Assembly (NCBI GenBank): GCA_001823315.1
Contig: MHUC01000001.1
Location: forward strand, 1 to 14,126
Origin: Candidatus Wildermuthbacteria bacterium RIFCSPHIGHO2_12_FULL_40_12
GTDB lineage: Bacteria > Patescibacteriota > Minisyncoccia > Minisyncoccales > 2-12-FULL-40-12
Direction of reading: 5' to 3'
Length of the DNA: 14,126 nt
Of this stretch, positions 1-4,214 are shown in pieces (position 1 is the first letter of the stretch; each line of letters starts with the position of its first letter). Below the pieces are notes generated by a model. That model worked only from the letters and a program-made list of their open reading frames with translations. It was not told the DNA's origin and did not search any database. The position numbers were made by a program, and so were the translations under genes.

Positions 1-60
1 CGAGGGACAATTTTCTCCCCGCTAATTAATTTCAAAGAGCTATTCGTAAATCTTTTAAAT

Positions 61-112
61 TCACCCTTCGACAAGTTTACAGTGAGCATAGTCGAACTGC
101 TCAAGGTAAACC
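61..112. repeat. Dispersed-repeat-like segment with internal dyads
   Basis: This segment contains CCTTCGACAAG followed by GTCGAAC, with nested inverted pairs TTCGAC/GTCGAA, GAGC/GCTC and GTTTAC/GTAAAC. From general knowledge it resembles the CTTCGACAAG...GTCGAAC class of short interspersed repeats found in many bacterial genomes. Only one copy lies in this window, so the repeat status is inferred. The plus frame is open from base 1 to a TGA at 127-129, but nothing recognisable is encoded. Confidence 0.4.
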
Positions 113-142
113 GATCTGCCAAATGTTGAACTTAAGAGATTG

Positions 143-188
143 GGGGAATGTTTTGAAGGAGTGATGATGTTCCTTCAGTCCATTCCCC
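143..188. other. Two-tier stem-loop downstream of the small ORFs
   Basis: GGGGAATG (143-150) pairs with CATTCCCC (181-188). Inside it GAAGGA (155-160) pairs with TCCTTC (171-176) around a 10-nt loop, with a 4x4 internal loop between the two stems. No U-run follows on either strand, so it is not a canonical intrinsic terminator. On the minus strand it would lie in the 3' region of the small-ORF transcript and could protect its end or regulate it. Confidence 0.45.
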
Positions 189-196
189 TCCCTTCC

Positions 197-217
197 TTCA
201 GTCGCGGAGCGACTGAA
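197..217 (-). other. 9-bp hairpin over the stop of the 26-aa ORF
   Basis: TTCAGTCGC (197-205) and GCGACTGAA (209-217) form a perfect 9-bp stem with a 3-nt loop. There is no U-tract, so it is better read as an mRNA 3' structure or a short palindromic repeat than as an intrinsic terminator. Confidence 0.5.
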
Positions 218-278
218 TACGATCTATCGCTTCTTTGTCGGAGAAGTAAACTTCTCCGTTAACGATGTAGTAAGTCAT
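198..278 (-). CDS. 26-aa mini-protein with a perfect Shine-Dalgarno
   Basis: A minus-strand ORF starts at ATG (276-278) and ends at TGA (198-200). It encodes a 26-residue peptide beginning MTYYIVNGEVYFSDKEAI. The peptide is hydrophilic, has no membrane segment, and is unrecognised. The case for translation is the exact AAGGAGG at 286-292, 7 nt from the ATG, about 130 nt into a transcript from the strong promoter at 414-442. The stop codon lies inside a 9-bp hairpin with a GGA loop (197-205/209-217). The peptide might act alone, or with the 23-aa ORF just upstream. A plus-strand ORF overlapping this interval is less well supported. The function is unknown. Confidence 0.5.
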   Translation of the reverse strand: MTYYIVNGEVYFSDKEAIDRIQSLRD

Positions 279-317
279 CGTCTTGCCTCCTTCTTGACGA
301 AATACGCCGGATTTGAC

Positions 318-389
318 TTATTTAAAGTTCAAAGCAATAGACGACTCCCCATAAGGAGAGCCGCCTATTCTTTCCAATTTCAATAACAT
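318..389 (-). CDS. 23-aa leader-like ORF containing a long hairpin
   Basis: ATG is at 387-389 and TAA at 318-320. The peptide is 23 residues and starts MLLKLERIGGSPYGESS. It is the first ORF after the predicted start site (near 407). AGGAG at 401-405 lies 11 nt from the ATG, which is rather far. Codons in the middle of the ORF form a 15-bp hairpin (336-369), so this may be a leader peptide whose translation governs RNA folding upstream of the 26-aa ORF, 39 nt further on. It could equally be a structured RNA with an accidental ORF. No family is recognised. Confidence 0.3.
   Translation of the reverse strand: MLLKLERIGGSPYGESSIALNFK
336..369 (-). promoter_or_regulatory. 15-bp RNA hairpin that pairs fully only in the minus-strand transcript
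   Basis: Positions 336-350 pair with 355-369 around a 4-nt loop. In minus-strand RNA all 15 positions pair, three of them as G-U wobbles. In plus-strand RNA those three become A-C mismatches. This asymmetry supports a functional structure in the transcript that starts near 407. It lies within the 23-aa ORF and upstream of the SD of the 26-aa ORF. Confidence 0.55.
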
Positions 390-413
390 TTATTCACTCT
401 CTCCTATACTATC

Positions 414-442
414 AGTATAGCATACTCCCCAAATCTTGTCAA
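414..442 (-). promoter_or_regulatory. Near-consensus sigma70-type promoter (minus)
   Basis: On the minus strand the -35 box is TTGACA (437-442), the spacer is exactly 17 nt, and the -10 box is TATACT (414-419). Transcription would start near 407 and run through the 23-aa and 26-aa ORFs. The -35 region and the DNA beyond it resemble the promoter region at 7104-7155. Confidence 0.75.
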
Positions 443-503
443 GCCCAGTGGATAATCTACGCACATATTACGCTTTTCTAATAATCCAATGGTAAATGAA
501 TAC

Positions 504-557
504 GGGAGGGGCCAAACTCGGTCGCACAAATGCGATTCCGGCTATGATGCCCCTCCC
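504..557. ncRNA. Large stem-loop, possible structured RNA (strand uncertain)
   Basis: GGGAGGGGC (504-512) pairs perfectly with GCCCCTCCC (549-557). Inside, CGG (519-521) pairs with CCG (538-540), and TCGCA (522-526) pairs with TGCGA (531-535) around a CAAA loop. The multi-tier fold suggests a functional RNA or a mobile palindromic element. Neither side has a U-tract. A possible minus-strand promoter lies at 630-658. No known RNA family is recognised. Confidence 0.35.
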
Positions 558-606
558 ATCTCTCGCTCGTAAAACACAAAAGTTGTTTCTCCCACATCTC
601 TGCGCA

Positions 607-657
607 TGCGAGGAGAAAAATATATTCGTTTTATAAAATGGCATTTTTCTCATCGCA
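607..657. repeat. 15-bp imperfect inverted repeat
   Basis: TGCGAGGAGAAAAAT (607-621) is complementary at 14 of 15 positions to ATTTTTCTCATCGCA (643-657), with 21 nt between the arms. The right arm overlaps the possible minus-strand promoter at 630-658, so it could be an operator or an RNA stem. Confidence 0.45.
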
Positions 658-658
658 A
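630..658 (-). promoter_or_regulatory. Possible promoter (minus)
   Basis: On the minus strand the -35 box is TTGCGA (653-658), the spacer 17 nt, and the -10 box TATAAA (630-635). It would transcribe the 504-557 stem-loop. The -35 is only 4 of 6 to consensus. No credible gene is seen directly downstream, so the call is tentative. Confidence 0.35.
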
Positions 659-693
659 GCGTTTTGATTCATTAAAAAACGTTGCCTGCGGCA

Positions 694-802
694 AATAAAC
701 AAGTTTGTTCTTCGCTTCGTTTAGAATAAACAAGTTTGTTCTTCGCTTCGTTTAGAATAAACAAGTTTGTTCTTCACTTCGTTCAGAATAAACAAGTTTG
801 TT
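694..802. repeat. Tandem repeat, 3.5 copies of a 31-bp unit
   Basis: Units at 694-724 and 725-755 are identical. The unit at 756-786 differs at two positions, and 787-802 is a 16-nt partial copy. Each unit begins AATAAACAAGTTTGTT and continues CTTCGCTTCG. The array is framed by short hairpins TTGCC-TGC-GGCAA (683-693) and TTGCC-TAC-GGCAA (803-813). The unit is 31 bp, so the repeat shifts frame each time, and reading frames across it look like shadows. There are no CRISPR-like unique spacers. Confidence 0.92.
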
Positions 803-816
803 TGCCTACGGCAAAT

Positions 817-856
817 AAAAAGGGGAGACCGAAGAAACAAGAGAAACGGTCTCCCC
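817..856 (-). terminator. Intrinsic terminator of small RNA candidate 1
   Basis: On the minus strand a 10-bp stem (822-831 with 847-856; arms GGGGAGACCG and CGGTCTCCCC) encloses a 15-nt pyrimidine-rich loop. A run of five U (817-821) follows immediately. Confidence 0.7.
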
Positions 857-895
857 CTAAGGAGGATGTGCCATACAGGCCACACGATAAATGTA
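817..895 (-). ncRNA. Small RNA candidate 1 with a CCUCCU (anti-SD) motif
   Basis: This short minus-strand unit has its own promoter (902-930), a predicted start near 895, and an intrinsic terminator at 817-856, giving a transcript of about 79 nt. CCTCCTT (complement of 859-865) lies just before the terminator stem. It is the exact complement of an SD and can alternatively pair locally with the following GGGGG around UUA, which would compete with the terminator. Only a 5-codon ORF (MAHPP) is present, ending within the CCUCCUUAG. No Rfam-like family is recognised. Confidence 0.45.
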
Positions 896-901
896 TTATC
901 T

Positions 902-930
902 ATATTATTAAAAAATCGCGCTAACGTCAA
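902..930 (-). promoter_or_regulatory. Promoter of small RNA candidate 1 (minus)
   Basis: On the minus strand the -35 box is TTGACG (925-930), the spacer 17 nt, and the -10 box TAATAT (902-907). Both boxes are near consensus. The predicted start is near 895. Confidence 0.6.
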
Positions 931-943
931 CAGGGGAAAACAG

Positions 944-988
944 AAAAAGGAGAGACCGCAGTAAAGGGGGGTATACATACGGTCTCTC
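944..988 (-). terminator. Intrinsic terminator downstream of rpsP
   Basis: On the minus strand a 9-bp stem (950-958 with 980-988; GAGAGACCG/CGGTCTCTC) with a 21-nt loop is followed by C and five U (944-948). It can end rpsP-operon transcripts, small RNA candidate 2, or both. Confidence 0.6.
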
Positions 989-1011
989 AACGGACGTAGG
1001 AGGTATAGAGA
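944..1011 (-). ncRNA. Small RNA candidate 2 with a CCUCCU (anti-SD) motif
   Basis: This second minus-strand unit sits directly upstream of candidate 1. It has a weaker promoter (1018-1046), a predicted start near 1011, and a terminator ending at about 944. The RNA would be about 68 nt and opens CTCTATACCTCCTACGTCC before the terminator stem. The terminator stem core GAGACCG/CGGTCTC matches that of candidate 1. The CTATA-CCTCCT-CGTCC segment also occurs in the RNA at 7177-7320. Alternatively the segment is only the 3' UTR and terminator of rpsP, whose stop lies about 110 nt upstream. Confidence 0.38.
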
Positions 1012-1017
1012 TCAAAA

Positions 1018-1046
1018 CTAATAGTATCGCCTAAAAGAACTGTCAC
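1018..1046 (-). promoter_or_regulatory. Possible promoter of small RNA candidate 2 (minus)
   Basis: On the minus strand the -35 box is GTGACA (1041-1046), the spacer 17 nt, and the -10 box TATTAG (1018-1023, 4 of 6). The -10 is moderate, so confidence is limited. Confidence 0.35.
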
Positions 1047-1098
1047 ATATCCCTTGTTTAACTATAAAATAACACTCTAAAGAATAATTGCAAACTGG

Positions 1099-1635
1099 TT
1101 ACTCCGTAGTGCCGCTCTCTGTCTTTTTTGCTGGTTCAACCGCTTTTTCCTCGTCTTTGGCGATTGATTCTTTTGGTTCTGGCGCTACTTTTGCCCCTTC
1201 GGGGGCTTTAACGGATTCTACGCTTTCTACAACCGGCTCCGCCTTAACCTCTGCGGGTTTCTCTTCTTTCACCTCTTGCGTTATGGACGACTCGCCTGCG
1301 GGTTTTCCCTGGGTCGTCACGGCTTCCTTGCCCGCTGAATCTTCGGCGGAGACGGATTCTTTTTTCTTTGAAATTTTATGCTTTGGAATTTTTTTCCCTT
1401 CCGCTATTTTCTCTGAAATCAGCATGTTGTGAACAGTAGCGGATGGTATGGCTCCAACCGACAACCAATGTTTCATTCTTTCCGTTTTTAATCCTTTTTC
1501 TTTGGTTAAAGGGTTGTAAAAACCGACCTCTTCCACGAAGCGTCCTCTGGTTGACGATTTTCTTTTGTCGGTAACGACAATCTTGAAAAACGGCTGATTC
1601 CTTTTGCCTCTCCTGAATAAACGAATTGTTAACAT
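1099..1635 (-). CDS. rpsP: 30S ribosomal protein S16 with a long low-complexity tail
   Basis: S16 is a small-subunit protein that binds 16S rRNA during 30S assembly. The N-terminus MLTIRLFRRGKRNQPFFKIV and the following VVTDKR and VGFYNP segments are diagnostic of S16. The family core ends near residue 80. The protein has 178 residues, about twice the usual length, because of a C-terminal tail of about 95 residues rich in K, E, A, P, S and V. The ATG at 1633-1635 is preferred; a TTG two codons upstream is also in frame. No SD is visible. Just upstream, TAGTAATTACTA (1653-1664) is a perfect palindrome between two near-copies of AATCGCTA, and TATATT (1674-1679) may be a weak -10. The gene is last in the rpmF-nusB-rnc-rpsP block and is followed by the terminator at 944-988. 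Confidence 0.95.
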   Translation of the reverse strand: MLTIRLFRRGKRNQPFFKIVVTDKRKSSTRGRFVEEVGFYNPLTKEKGLKTERMKHWLSVGAIPSATVHNMLISEKIAEGKKIPKHKISKKKESVSAEDSAGKEAVTTQGKPAGESSITQEVKEEKPAEVKAEPVVESVESVKAPEGAKVAPEPKESIAKDEEKAVEPAKKTESGTTE

Positions 1636-1725
1636 ATACAACTAATAATCGCTAGTAATTACTAATTATCGCTAATATAAGTAAGCTTGTTTCTATTCGA
1701 AAAATAAAATTCTTCTTTAAGCGAT

Positions 1726-1846
1726 GGAATTAATTTTTAGAGAGCATCCGCAGACAAATTGCATGGATTCGCGAAGCGAAAATTTGTCGAGGAACCGAGC
1801 TTGCGCCTCGCTGGGGCGCAGAGCGTATCTCTAAAAATTGAATTCC
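1726..1846. repeat. Inverted-repeat (MITE-like) element between rnc and rpsP
   Basis: The outer arms 1726-1743 and 1828-1846 are complementary over 18 bp with a single bulged base, and share TCTCTAAAAATT as a perfect core. Inside are a second pair GACAAATT/AATTTGTC (1753-1760/1781-1788 region) around the TTCGC-GAA-GCGAA hairpin, and TGCGCC/GGCGCA near 1802-1820. AAGCG occurs 2 nt outside each end (1719-1723 and 1849-1853), which could be a 5-bp target duplication. The arms and size suggest a non-autonomous insertion. A folded RNA in the rnc-rpsP message is the alternative. Confidence 0.6.
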
Positions 1847-1859
1847 CAAAGCGTTCTCC

Positions 1860-2549
1860 CTACCACTGCTTCGCCTCCAACGCATTCTTGGCAGCTTCCA
1901 ACTCGGCTTCTTGCTTGGAAAAACCATCTCCTCTGGCAATCAGTTCTTGCCCTAAAAATACTCCAACGACAAAATGTCTTTCGTGATCCGGGCCTTTTTC
2001 CTCTAAAACCTTGTAGGTCGGCGTAATGCCGGTCCTTTCCTGCGCTTCCTCCTGAAAAAGAGATTTAGCGTCTTTAAACAACCCGGACTCAATAATACGC
2101 GGCAGTTCTTTCGTTAGATTGCCTTCAATAAAACTCTGGCACGCTCTATACCCTTGATCTAAATACAAAGCCCCGATAAACGCCTCTATGGCGTTGGCCA
2201 AAATATACTGCCTCGCCTTGCCCAGTTCTTTCTCTTCTCCGCGAGACAACAATAGAAAATCGTTAAAATCCAACTCTTTTGCTTTTTCAGACAAAATCTT
2301 AGCATTAACCAGAGCCGCGCGCCAGTTGGTTAATTCCCCTTCTGGTTTCTGCGGATAGCCATTGTAAAGAAATTCCGTCACCACAAGCTCTAAAACAGCG
2401 TCCCCCAGAAATTCCAATCTCTCGTTGTTTTCCATCTTGATGTTCGGGTTCTCATTTAAAAAAGAGCGGTGGCAAAACGCCTGCGCCAATAAATCCTTAT
2501 TATTAAACTGAACATCTAATGCTTTCTCAAGCGGTGAAAAATCTTTCAT
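1860..2549 (-). CDS. rnc: Ribonuclease III
   Basis: This endonuclease cleaves double-stranded RNA in rRNA precursors and structured mRNAs. The 229-residue protein has the usual two-domain length. The catalytic signature NNERLEFLGDAVL (41-53) supplies E43, E46 and D50, and E72 lies in PEGEL. The second metal-site motif ILANAIEAFIGALYLD (116-131) keeps E122 but has N119 where E. coli has D114. The double-stranded RNA-binding domain spans about 160-226 (AKSLFQEEAQ, then HFVVGVFLG and the closing KQEAELEAAKNAL). AAGGA lies 4 nt before the ATG, one of the few SD-like sites on a large gene here. nusB is 71 nt upstream in the same direction, so co-transcription is likely. Confidence 0.96.
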   Translation of the reverse strand: MKDFSPLEKALDVQFNNKDLLAQAFCHRSFLNENPNIKMENNERLEFLGDAVLELVVTEFLYNGYPQKPEGELTNWRAALVNAKILSEKAKELDFNDFLLLSRGEEKELGKARQYILANAIEAFIGALYLDQGYRACQSFIEGNLTKELPRIIESGLFKDAKSLFQEEAQERTGITPTYKVLEEKGPDHERHFVVGVFLGQELIARGDGFSKQEAELEAAKNALEAKQW

Positions 2550-2620
2550 TGAATCCTTAAAACGTAAAGTTTGAAACTTGAACCATAACGCTTCAAATTT
2601 CAGGCCTTATGTTTCAAATG

Positions 2621-3076
2621 TTATTTTTCTTTATTATTATCCTCCTTCCCGGAACTTTCTTCCATTTGTTTGTACACCGTGCCAAGCACTCCGTTGATAA
2701 ACTTTCCCGAGCTGTCCCCGCCAAACGCTTTTGCTAATTCAATGGCTTCGTTGATAGCGACCTTAAATGGCACTTCTTTTTTATCGGCATAAATCAACTC
2801 GTAAAGACCAATTCTTAAAACATTTCTGTCAACGATAGTTATCTGATTTATCGGCCATTCGGGCGCCGCTTTCTCGATAATTTTATCAATTTTGGCTATA
2901 TTTTTGACCACTCCGTTGATTAACTGCCAAACAAAGCTTTCGTCTTCTAAGCCCGGGCCAAACTCTTGAAGATTTCTCTCAACAACGGCTTTAAGCGATT
3001 CCGGCTTTCTACCGCCAAAATCCCACTCGTACAACGACTGCATAACGATTGAACGCGATAAATGCCTACTAGCCAT
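2621..3076 (-). CDS. nusB: Transcription antitermination factor NusB
   Basis: NusB binds boxA RNA together with S10 (NusE) and promotes antitermination and maturation of rRNA transcripts. The 151-residue protein is of normal length. Family hallmarks are the N-terminal R4...R8...Q13SLYEWDF, IVDRNVLRIGLYELIY (81-96), VPFKVAINEAIELAKAFG (102-119) and DSSGKFINGVLG (121-132). The last ten or so residues are a charged tail. There is no SD before the ATG. It lies between rpmF (56 nt upstream) and rnc (71 nt downstream) on the same strand, grouping rRNA antitermination and rRNA processing factors. Confidence 0.96.
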   Translation of the reverse strand: MASRHLSRSIVMQSLYEWDFGGRKPESLKAVVERNLQEFGPGLEDESFVWQLINGVVKNIAKIDKIIEKAAPEWPINQITIVDRNVLRIGLYELIYADKKEVPFKVAINEAIELAKAFGGDSSGKFINGVLGTVYKQMEESSGKEDNNKEK

Positions 3077-3132
3077 GTTTCAAAGTAAAAATTTAAAACG
3101 AAGAAGTAAAAATATAAAAACGAGTTTTCGGC

Positions 3133-3417
3133 TTATTTACGAGACAAATCCTCCATTGTCAGCGGTTTTGCGGTAGATTCCGCTTTTTCTTGCGATTTTA
3201 ACTCCTTTTCCCTCTTCTTTCTTTCTTTTTTGTCTAATTTTTCCAAAACATTAACAACTTCCTCGTTTTTGTAATACCCGCAATTCCAACAGATAACGTG
3301 CGGTATCTTTTCTTTACCGCATTTCTTGCACAAACTAAAAACCGGGCTTTTTAAAAAAAGGTGCATTCTTCGCTTATTCCTTCTGGATTTTGTATGTCTT
3401 TGTTTGGGAACGGCCAT
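3133..3417 (-). CDS. rpmF: 50S ribosomal protein L32 with C-terminal extension
   Basis: L32 is a small zinc-ribbon protein of the large subunit. The start MAVPKQRHTKSRRNKRRMH is classic for the family. The four zinc ligands are present as C30-x2-C33 and C43-x2-C46 (LCKKCG, VICWNCG). The protein is 94 residues against a usual length near 60; the excess is a K/E-rich tail from about residue 58. No SD precedes the ATG. A good promoter at 3474-3502 gives a leader of about 50 nt. rpmF heads the block that continues into nusB and rnc. Confidence 0.95.
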   Translation of the reverse strand: MAVPKQRHTKSRRNKRRMHLFLKSPVFSLCKKCGKEKIPHVICWNCGYYKNEEVVNVLEKLDKKERKKREKELKSQEKAESTAKPLTMEDLSRK

Positions 3418-3473
3418 AATCGCTTCGCTAAATTAAAAAGTTAAAATGAAAAACTGAAAATGACTTATCAATT

Positions 3474-3502
3474 AAGATAGCAGATAATTAAAATCTTGGC
3501 AA
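3474..3502 (-). promoter_or_regulatory. Promoter of the rpmF-nusB-rnc block (extended -10)
   Basis: On the minus strand the -35 box is TTGCCA (3497-3502), the spacer 17 nt, and the -10 box TATCTT (3474-3479), preceded by TGC as an extended -10. The 12-nt spacer and -10 segment ATTATCTGCTAT recurs exactly in the toxin-antitoxin promoter (4019-4030). Confidence 0.6.
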
Positions 3503-3521
3503 CGATTGAGATTTCGTATAT

Positions 3522-3791
3522 TTACTTATAAACATTGCCTCGCCAGTCAATTTCCTCAATATGCGCTCGGTTTTTTCTAAATTGAAATTCGATAATGATT
3601 CTCATTCGACCGGAACGGATTCTATAAAATCCCTCCCATTCTCCGCTAAGTTTTTTAAGATTAATATTTATATTTTCTCCTTTAAATTTTCGCAAAGCAA
3701 GTTTTATTTTATCAATAATAAAATGCTCCTCAAGATTATTTTGCTTGAGGAATTTCAGAGAACTGGCAGAAAAATCAATTTTCCAATTCAT
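3522..3791 (-). CDS. RelE/ParE-superfamily toxin
   Basis: This is the toxin of a type II toxin-antitoxin pair. Family members are either ribosome-dependent mRNA nucleases (RelE) or gyrase poisons (ParE). The 89-residue protein has typical size and layout: an N-terminal helical part, then KLSGEWEGFYRIRSGRMRI (47-65), the hallmark KLxG...GxYRIRxGxxRI strand region, and a final IEEIDWRGNVY (78-88). R84 and Y88 sit where RelE has its late catalytic Arg and Tyr, which favours a RelE-like nuclease; this assignment is tentative. The ATG overlaps the antitoxin stop by 4 nt (ATGA type), indicating translational coupling. The rpmF promoter starts 20 nt downstream. Confidence 0.88.
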   Translation of the reverse strand: MNWKIDFSASSLKFLKQNNLEEHFIIDKIKLALRKFKGENININLKKLSGEWEGFYRIRSGRMRIIIEFQFRKNRAHIEEIDWRGNVYK

Positions 3792-3985
3792 ACTTGAATC
3801 TCTGTTGATTTCGCTGCTCTTCGGGATGGTTTACCGTATCTTTTTTCAATATCTTTCTGTTCCTTTTGAGATACTGAAGACATAAACAGGGATCTGAATT
3901 TCATTGATTCTTGCTCGAGAATCTCCCTTACGCTTTCTTTTACTATGATTTTTAGTTCTTTTTTTGGAATAGTTATTGTAGCCAT
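3788..3985 (-). CDS. Antitoxin partner of the RelE-type toxin
   Basis: The 65-residue protein directly precedes and overlaps the toxin by 4 nt, the standard antitoxin-first order. The N-terminus MATITIPKKELKIIVKESV resembles short antitoxins in which a beta strand leads into a helix; residues 8-32 look like an amphipathic helix and the end is basic (KPSRRAAKS). It would neutralise the toxin through its C-terminal part and, with the toxin, repress the operon by binding DNA. A perfect 16-bp palindrome over the -10 box, 23-38 nt upstream of the ATG, is the likely operator. There is no SD. The exact antitoxin family was not identified. Confidence 0.75.
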   Translation of the reverse strand: MATITIPKKELKIIVKESVREILEQESMKFRSLFMSSVSQKEQKDIEKRYGKPSRRAAKSTEIQV

Positions 3986-4007
3986 ATCTTTAGAATATCA
4001 TATTTGT

Positions 4008-4044
4008 GCTATTTTAAAATAGCAGATAATCGGACAATTAGCAA
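4008..4044 (-). promoter_or_regulatory. Toxin-antitoxin promoter with embedded 16-bp palindromic operator
   Basis: On the minus strand the -35 box is TTGCTA (4039-4044), the spacer 17 nt, and the -10 box TATTTT (4016-4021) with extended TGC. GCTATTTTAAAATAGC (4008-4023) is a perfect palindrome covering the -10. This is the expected site for conditional autorepression by an antitoxin-toxin complex. Confidence 0.6.
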
Positions 4045-4045
4045 A

Positions 4046-4119
4046 CCTGTAGTAGATTTTTGACAGGGTTTTCTTTCAGAAAGCTTATTTTACGAAGTAA
4101 AGCAAAAAATCACTACGGG
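4046..4119 (+). other. Structured intergenic segment (16-bp imperfect stem)
   Basis: Positions 4046-4062 pair with 4103-4119 in plus-strand RNA with one bulge on each arm and one U-G wobble. Two small inner hairpins (CTTT-CAG-AAAG and TTTAC-GAA-GTAAA) give a branched fold. TTTTT at 4125-4129 follows. GATAAT (4025-4030) could be a plus -10 but lacks a good -35. It is either a small structured RNA or unexplained DNA between the toxin-antitoxin operon and the next terminator. Confidence 0.3.
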
Positions 4120-4133
4120 GCAAGTTTTTGGCT

Positions 4134-4165
4134 AAAAACAATCCCGCGGTTTTCGCCGCGGGATT
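4134..4165 (-). terminator. Intrinsic terminator of the fibre-like protein gene
   Basis: A perfect 10-bp GC-rich stem, AATCCCGCGG/CCGCGGGATT (4140-4149 with 4156-4165), has a 6-nt loop. On the minus strand it is followed by G and five U (4134-4138). It lies 49 nt past the stop of the 500-aa gene. Confidence 0.85.
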
Positions 4166-4214
4166 GAAAGCTAATTTTACCACTATTCAACGATAACAAA
4201 AGTCACAATCGACG

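Noticed and set aside
1..129. Plus frame open from the window edge to TGA at 127-129, possible 3' end of an upstream gene.
   Set aside because: Only 42 codons, half of them across a repeat-like segment, with no recognisable motif; the minus strand is also open here.
164..265. Plus ORF of 33 codons (ATGATG start, AAGGAG just upstream).
   Set aside because: SD spacing is very short, there is no plus promoter, and it overlaps antisense the better supported 26-aa ORF.
468..653. Minus 61-aa ORF across the 504-557 stem-loop.
   Set aside because: Starts inside the inverted repeat, has no SD, and its composition follows the palindromes.
694..802. CRISPR array.
   Set aside because: Units are head-to-tail with no unique spacers and no cas genes nearby.
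767..964. Plus ORFs with AGGAGG at 860-865 and 998-1003 suggesting SD-led genes.
   Set aside because: No start codon at workable spacing (ATG directly abuts the first; none follows the second). The minus-strand reading as CCTCCT fits the promoters and terminators better.
721..990. Minus ORF of 89 aa across the tandem repeat and the small RNA units.
   Set aside because: It reads through a terminator stem, a promoter and the repeat units; a composition and repeat artefact.
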